Made by a program: the position numbers and the translations under genes
Shown: positions 20,402 to 23,691 of the stretch, piece by piece
How the letters are laid out: every line of letters starts with the position of its first letter
Position numbering within the stretch: position 1 is the first letter of the stretch
The notes under the pieces: generated by a model
What the model was told of the DNA's origin: nothing
The model's input: only the letters and a program-made list of their open reading frames with translations
Database searches by the model: none
Assembly (NCBI GenBank): GCA_037447655.1
Contig: JBBHKE010000485.1
Coordinates: 216,640 to 240,330 of the forward strand
From: Zygnema cylindricum
Taxonomy: Eukaryota; Streptophyta; Zygnematophyceae; Zygnematales; Zygnemataceae
Length of the DNA stretch: 23,691 bases
Direction of reading: 5' to 3'

Positions 20402-22273
20402 CTACTTCCTTTCAACTCTTACAAACAAAATAAACAAAACACTCCCTCCCCTTTTCCTTTTTCTTTTCTTTTTTCTTTTATATAACTTAAGAAATTTGCT
20501 CTCGTATTTAAAACACTGCATTAGATGAAATGAAATTATAATTGCATCACACATTTCATTTAGCATCCCACTTATCATAAATCCGAGCAAAGATTTTATC
20601 CACCTTATCTCTTTTCTATCCACACTAAATCCACTTTCCCTCTTGCAATTCAAACAACCAGCCCCATCTCCAATCTGCAACACACATCCTGAGGCTAACC
20701 CTTTTACAGGCACACCTTCATAAATACCATCACTCCCTTTAGTGAGGTCAAACCCATTACCCCCAAAACATGAACTTTCCTCACTCTCTCCCATGGATTT
20801 CTTTTCACTTTCACTTTCTAAATTTATTCCCAATAAACATTTCTCCTCCCCTAAACCTTTCATTAAGTATTCCTCTTCTTCCTTATCCTTTAAAACTCCT
20901 AGTTTCACTTCTCCCCTTTCCTCGGAATCCGTTGAAGTCTCCCTTTCCGACCAGTTTTCTGGTTCCCTATTATATATAAAATTATCCATATTAATTTTAT
21001 CTTTCCCTTTTTCACTTATGGGTCCTAGAACTGACTTTCTCATTTCTAAGTCATACACTCTACACTCCTCGACATCCTCAAGTACCTCCTCTCTCTTTAC
21101 TTCCCTTATACCTCCAAAACCACACTGTTGCCTTCGTGCAATTACTGTGTGCTTTTCTTTCTTCCCCATACTACTAATCTGGAGAAGCTCTAAAATATCT
21201 TCATCCTCTTTCTCCTCTTCCCCTTCTTCCTTCTCATCCACATTCCAACTTCTAAGTTTTTCCAAACAAGGGCATTCTTCCATATAATGACCAGGTTCCC
21301 TACAAAAGAAGCAAACCCCTTTTTTCAAAGATCCCGTGTCTTTTCTTCTCCCTCTTTTTCCACCAAAGTTCCGATAAGGTTTACCTTTGTCTTTCTTCCT
21401 CTCATCACGCTTCCGCTCGTCACCACCGTTCCTCTCATCACGCTTCCGCCAATCACCACCAGCTGAAAAAGCATTGACCCTGTCCTTTCCCCTTCGAAGC
21501 TCCAAAGTGCTTTCCCTCACAAGAATTATCCCCATGGTAAAGCTCCAAGTCCATGAGGAGCCATCCCTTGCCTGCATACGATAAATAATGCTTTCGTACT
21601 CACTTGGGAGTTTCATAAGTAGTGTATTAATCTTACCCTCCTCAGATTCTACACATCCCGCACTAGCTAGCTCAACATATAACGCAGCAATATCATTGCA
21701 AAACTCTATCATGCTACCGCCTTTATAAACATAGGCATCTATTTCCTGTTTTACTAATTGCTGCCTCTGAATAGTCTCACTCTTATAAATCTGAATTAGT
21801 ACTTCCCATATCTCTGAAGACTTGGTTAGACTTAAAAGAGTGATAGCTATCGACTTACACACATATCTAAGTATGAGATGTTTTGCTATAGTGTTTTTGT
21901 ATTCCCATATTTTTCTGTCATTTTCCTCAGTTTTAATCCCTACATGTGGTACCATAGCTGAGAGCCTAGCTCCCCTCACCATAGGTGTCCCTTTTTCCTT
22001 CTCCCCTATTTCCCCATCCACGGAAAGATTCTTCCCTTCACCTTCCGTTGCATCTGAGCTCCGGATGATATTCTGGGCAGCCTCAGATGAATCTCCATAG
22101 TAAGCTCCTCCAAAGCCAGGTGGCGGACATTTCACTTGTCCCGAAACGATTCCCCATAAGTGCTTCTCAAAAAGCAATCCCGCCATTGTAAACTCCCAAT
22201 AAGTAAAGTCTGTTCCATCGAACATAGGCACCCTAGATGGTGGGCCCATAACCTGAAACTCTGAGACCTCCAT
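20402..22273 (-). CDS. Copia-type Gag polyprotein of the non-autonomous LTR element
   Basis: An uninterrupted 623-codon frame. Residues ~10-50 (PMFDGTDFTYWEF, LWGIVSGQV) resemble the N-terminal segment of plant copia Gag. Residues ~120-265 match the UBN2-type capsid region (IWEVLIQIYK, MIEFCNDIAALYVELASAG, INTLLMKLPSEYESII). A CX2CX4HX4C zinc knuckle (CFFCREPGHYMEEC) spans residues 321-334. An acidic, Glu-rich stretch follows, and the tail is Lys/Arg-rich (KRKKKRKRKR). No protease motif or pol domain follows; the stop lies 5 bp before the polypurine tract. The start ATG (22273) lies 20 bases inside the LTR, and the primer site encodes VMGPP; an internal Met at residue 9 or 17 could be used instead. 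Likely role: forming virus-like particles or packaging the element's RNA, with a partner's pol in trans (inference). Confidence 0.9.
   Translation of the reverse strand: MEVSEFQVMGPPSRVPMFDGTDFTYWEFTMAGLLFEKHLWGIVSGQVKCPPPGFGGAYYGDSSEAAQNIIRSSDATEGEGKNLSVDGEIGEKEKGTPMVRGARLSAMVPHVGIKTEENDRKIWEYKNTIAKHLILRYVCKSIAITLLSLTKSSEIWEVLIQIYKSETIQRQQLVKQEIDAYVYKGGSMIEFCNDIAALYVELASAGCVESEEGKINTLLMKLPSEYESIIYRMQARDGSSWTWSFTMGIILVRESTLELRRGKDRVNAFSAGGDWRKRDERNGGDERKRDERKKDKGKPYRNFGGKRGRRKDTGSLKKGVCFFCREPGHYMEECPCLEKLRSWNVDEKEEGEEEKEDEDILELLQISSMGKKEKHTVIARRQQCGFGGIREVKREEVLEDVEECRVYDLEMRKSVLGPISEKGKDKINMDNFIYNREPENWSERETSTDSEERGEVKLGVLKDKEEEEYLMKGLGEEKCLLGINLESESEKKSMGESEESSCFGGNGFDLTKGSDGIYEGVPVKGLASGCVLQIGDGAGCLNCKRESGFSVDRKEIRWIKSLLGFMISGMLNEMCDAIIISFHLMQCFKYESKFLKLYKRKKKRKRKRGGSVLFILFVRVERK
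22238..22253 (-). other. Primer-binding site, half-tRNA(iMet) type
   Basis: Immediately after the 5' LTR the element strand reads GGTTATGGGCCCACCA. As recalled, plant initiator tRNA carries GGTGGGCCCATAACC around its anticodon, so the match is to an internal region, not to the tRNA 3' end. Drosophila copia uses the same kind of site (GGTTATGGGCCCA) primed by a cleaved tRNA(iMet) fragment. No 3'-end complement (TGGTATCAGAGC) is present. Confidence 0.85.
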
Positions 22274-23500
22274 TGGCCCTCAGAGTATGCAGATCCAAAA
22301 GAAGCTAATCTAGATAGTGCCGACTCCAAGTTAATATAAACCCAAGTGACTGACCCCTTGACAGTCAGAACCCCAATATTGATTCACCCCTGTGAAATAA
22401 CACTTTCTGTGTGCTCAGTTCCACCACAGAATGCAAAGTTAGAATATGAGATTTGGACACATTCACCCACTTTGACTTTCCCTTAGAAATAGAGCCACCC
22501 TGGCAGACAAAAACTCTGACCGACTACACCCCTGTGTAGCCTGGACTCCCCTGAGTACGCAGCAAAAAGAATCACTGAAAATGGTCAAGTAAATTGATAG
22601 TTATGGCTGGCCAAAGTTTGCCATTTATACAAGGTGCTCTCTGGGAGAGGCAGCTGCCTACCCAAAATTTTCTAAGTCCTAAACTCTCTCTAAAACTCTA
22701 TCTACTGAAGTACGGCACCAATCAAATTACTGTGTCGTACAGAAACGTACAGGTGCCGGTGTACTTTCTGTACGGCCATTGTACGACATGGCCAAAATGT
22801 CGACACGTGTCAAATCAGGATTAGTTCCTGTAATCTCCGGAATTCCCGTAGTCCAATGTTATCACGCCACGTGTCACCTGACGTGACAAAGACCTTAAAA
22901 CGCCAAAAAGTACCTTTTCCGTGATCGCGGCGCTTATCGTAGCCGTCCGATCAAAACCGGCTATAATCCTAGCCGCTGAAATTCGACGCGTGGTATTTGT
23001 TTCGCTATCGAAACAAATGCGCGGTATTTGTTTCGCTGTCGAAACAAATGCGCGGTATTTGTTTCGCTATCGAAACAAATGCGCAGTATCCGTTCTGCCC
23101 CCCCCATTCCGTACTCCGTACTAAATTAAACTGTTTCTATGTACTAAGTATCTATTTAGCCGTTAAACGGATTAATCTACATTTAACAATTTATATATTT
23201 GTCAAACCCTATATGTCGTAATATCTGTTCTAGACATAACGGCTAGAGCTAACGGCTATTAGACGTTTGACGGACGGTAGGTACCAGGATCAATTCCTGG
23301 GTCCGTCAAATATATTTTTGGTAAACATACTTATTATCTATTCCTGTCTCTCTGGAAAGCTTAGGCAGCCATGGCTCTAGCTCCCTCTCCAGCCTTCAGT
23401 GACTACGACAAGTGTGGGGGCTTGGAGAAGGGAGTCAGAGGCAGACTGCCTCTACTCTTTTCTATCTAACAAAGACCTAGAAAATACCCAAATATCAACA
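22254..23500 (-). repeat. 5' LTR of the Gag-only retrotransposon
   Basis: 1247 bp; on the element strand it runs from TGTTGATATTTG at 23500 to GAGTTTCA at 22254. It has the same length as the other LTR and appears identical to it, including an 8-C run. It contains three tandem 31-bp palindromic units (22992-23084) and a tRNA-top-half-like hairpin at 23266-23310. The first codons of Gag (MEVSEF) lie inside its end. Confidence 0.93.
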
Positions 23501-23505
23501 GCTTT

Positions 23506-23691
23506 TACATTGGTCAGTCCGAGTCCTTGCTGATCAATGATTGGCCCACGTAAAAGCTTGTTCAACGGAGCATTGACTCTGGCCTGGCGATTATAGGGTG
23601 ACGATGGATAAATAGTGAAGTGTAAGAGGAGAGTAGAGATCATTTTCCTTTGGGAAAAAGTTTGTGGAAATTCTGACTGATCTTGGTCCTA
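23506..23691 (-). pseudogene. Possible gypsy-type integrase fragment flanking the insertion
   Basis: On the minus strand a short frame reads MISTLLLHFTIYPSSPYNRQ followed by ARVNAPLNKLLRG. It loosely resembles the end of the integrase core in Ty3/gypsy elements (Y.P..NGQAE..N..L...LR). The key NGQAE motif is altered and the fragment is short. Across the insertion (left of 19132) no continuation was recognised. Weak call. Confidence 0.25.

Larger units (their letters stand above)
19132..23505 (-). mobile_element. Complete Gag-only LTR retrotransposon (TR-GAG type, copia-like)
   Basis: Two direct repeats of 1247 bp (19137-20383 and 22254-23500) begin TG and end CA. They are flanked by a 5-bp target duplication GCTTT (19132-19136 and 23501-23505). 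They enclose an 1870-bp internal region that reads on the minus strand: primer-binding site, one Gag ORF, polypurine tract. By eye the LTRs are identical, which indicates a recent insertion. There is no protease, integrase, reverse transcriptase or RNase H, so pol must come from another element. Family knowledge: elements with LTRs and only a Gag gene are called TR-GAG; the Gag type points to the Ty1/copia superfamily. Confidence 0.92.

Noticed and set aside
20742-21287. 181-codon plus-strand frame rich in Ser and Phe
   Set aside because: It lies antisense to the well-supported Gag frame; the Ser-rich composition is the complement of the Glu/Lys-rich Gag region.
1-23691. tRNA, rRNA or CRISPR loci
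   Set aside because: No cloverleaf gene, rRNA segment or spaced direct-repeat array was found; the only tRNA-like signals are the primer site and the LTR hairpin.

Overview
The window looks like nuclear DNA of a green plant (streptophyte; a bryophyte or other early-diverging land plant is plausible, but the species cannot be fixed from the sequence). The reasons are GT-AG spliced genes, a plant-type LRR receptor with 72-bp one-repeat exons, a root-cap-family secreted protein, a copia-type Gag, many TA-flanked MITE-like elements, and a primer site complementary to the anticodon region of a plant initiator tRNA. AT-rich introns and microsatellites are abundant, and there is one 10-N assembly gap (16713-16722).

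Layout. (1) 1-7132, minus strand: the 5' part of an LRR receptor-like kinase gene. I could splice twelve exons in a consistent reading frame. They give a signal peptide, an N-terminal cap with Cys pair, about ten leucine-rich repeats, a GNPVC motif and a Cys-rich juxtamembrane extracellular region. Architecture and motifs resemble Arabidopsis LRR subfamily VIII-1 (HPCA1-like). The transmembrane and kinase exons would lie left of base 1 and are not seen. Introns 10 and 11 are filled with purine-rich and 17-bp minisatellite DNA. (2) 7133-9829: shared upstream region of two divergent genes, with two MITEs of one family and, near its right end, a TATA box and CT-rich leader. (3) 9830-12571, plus strand: a five-exon gene for a secreted protein with a Cys-rich N-terminus, a PAN/apple-like module and a root-cap/VWD-like domain. 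(4) 12572-19131: no convincing gene. It holds an inverted pair of MITEs, a back-to-back inverted pair of a second element family separated and flanked by TATTAT, orphan ends of both families, and the gap. (5) 19132-23505: a complete non-autonomous LTR retrotransposon on the minus strand. It has 1247-bp LTRs that look identical, a GCTTT target duplication, one 623-codon copia-type Gag ORF, a polypurine tract, and no protease, integrase or reverse transcriptase (TR-GAG type). (6) 23506-23691: possible decayed gypsy-type integrase fragment flanking the insertion.

The two host genes both encode extracellular or cell-surface products but show no sequence-level evidence of working together. The most interesting system is the retroelement: a young Gag-only element with a half-tRNA(iMet) primer site embedded in its own coding sequence and a Gag start codon inside the LTR.
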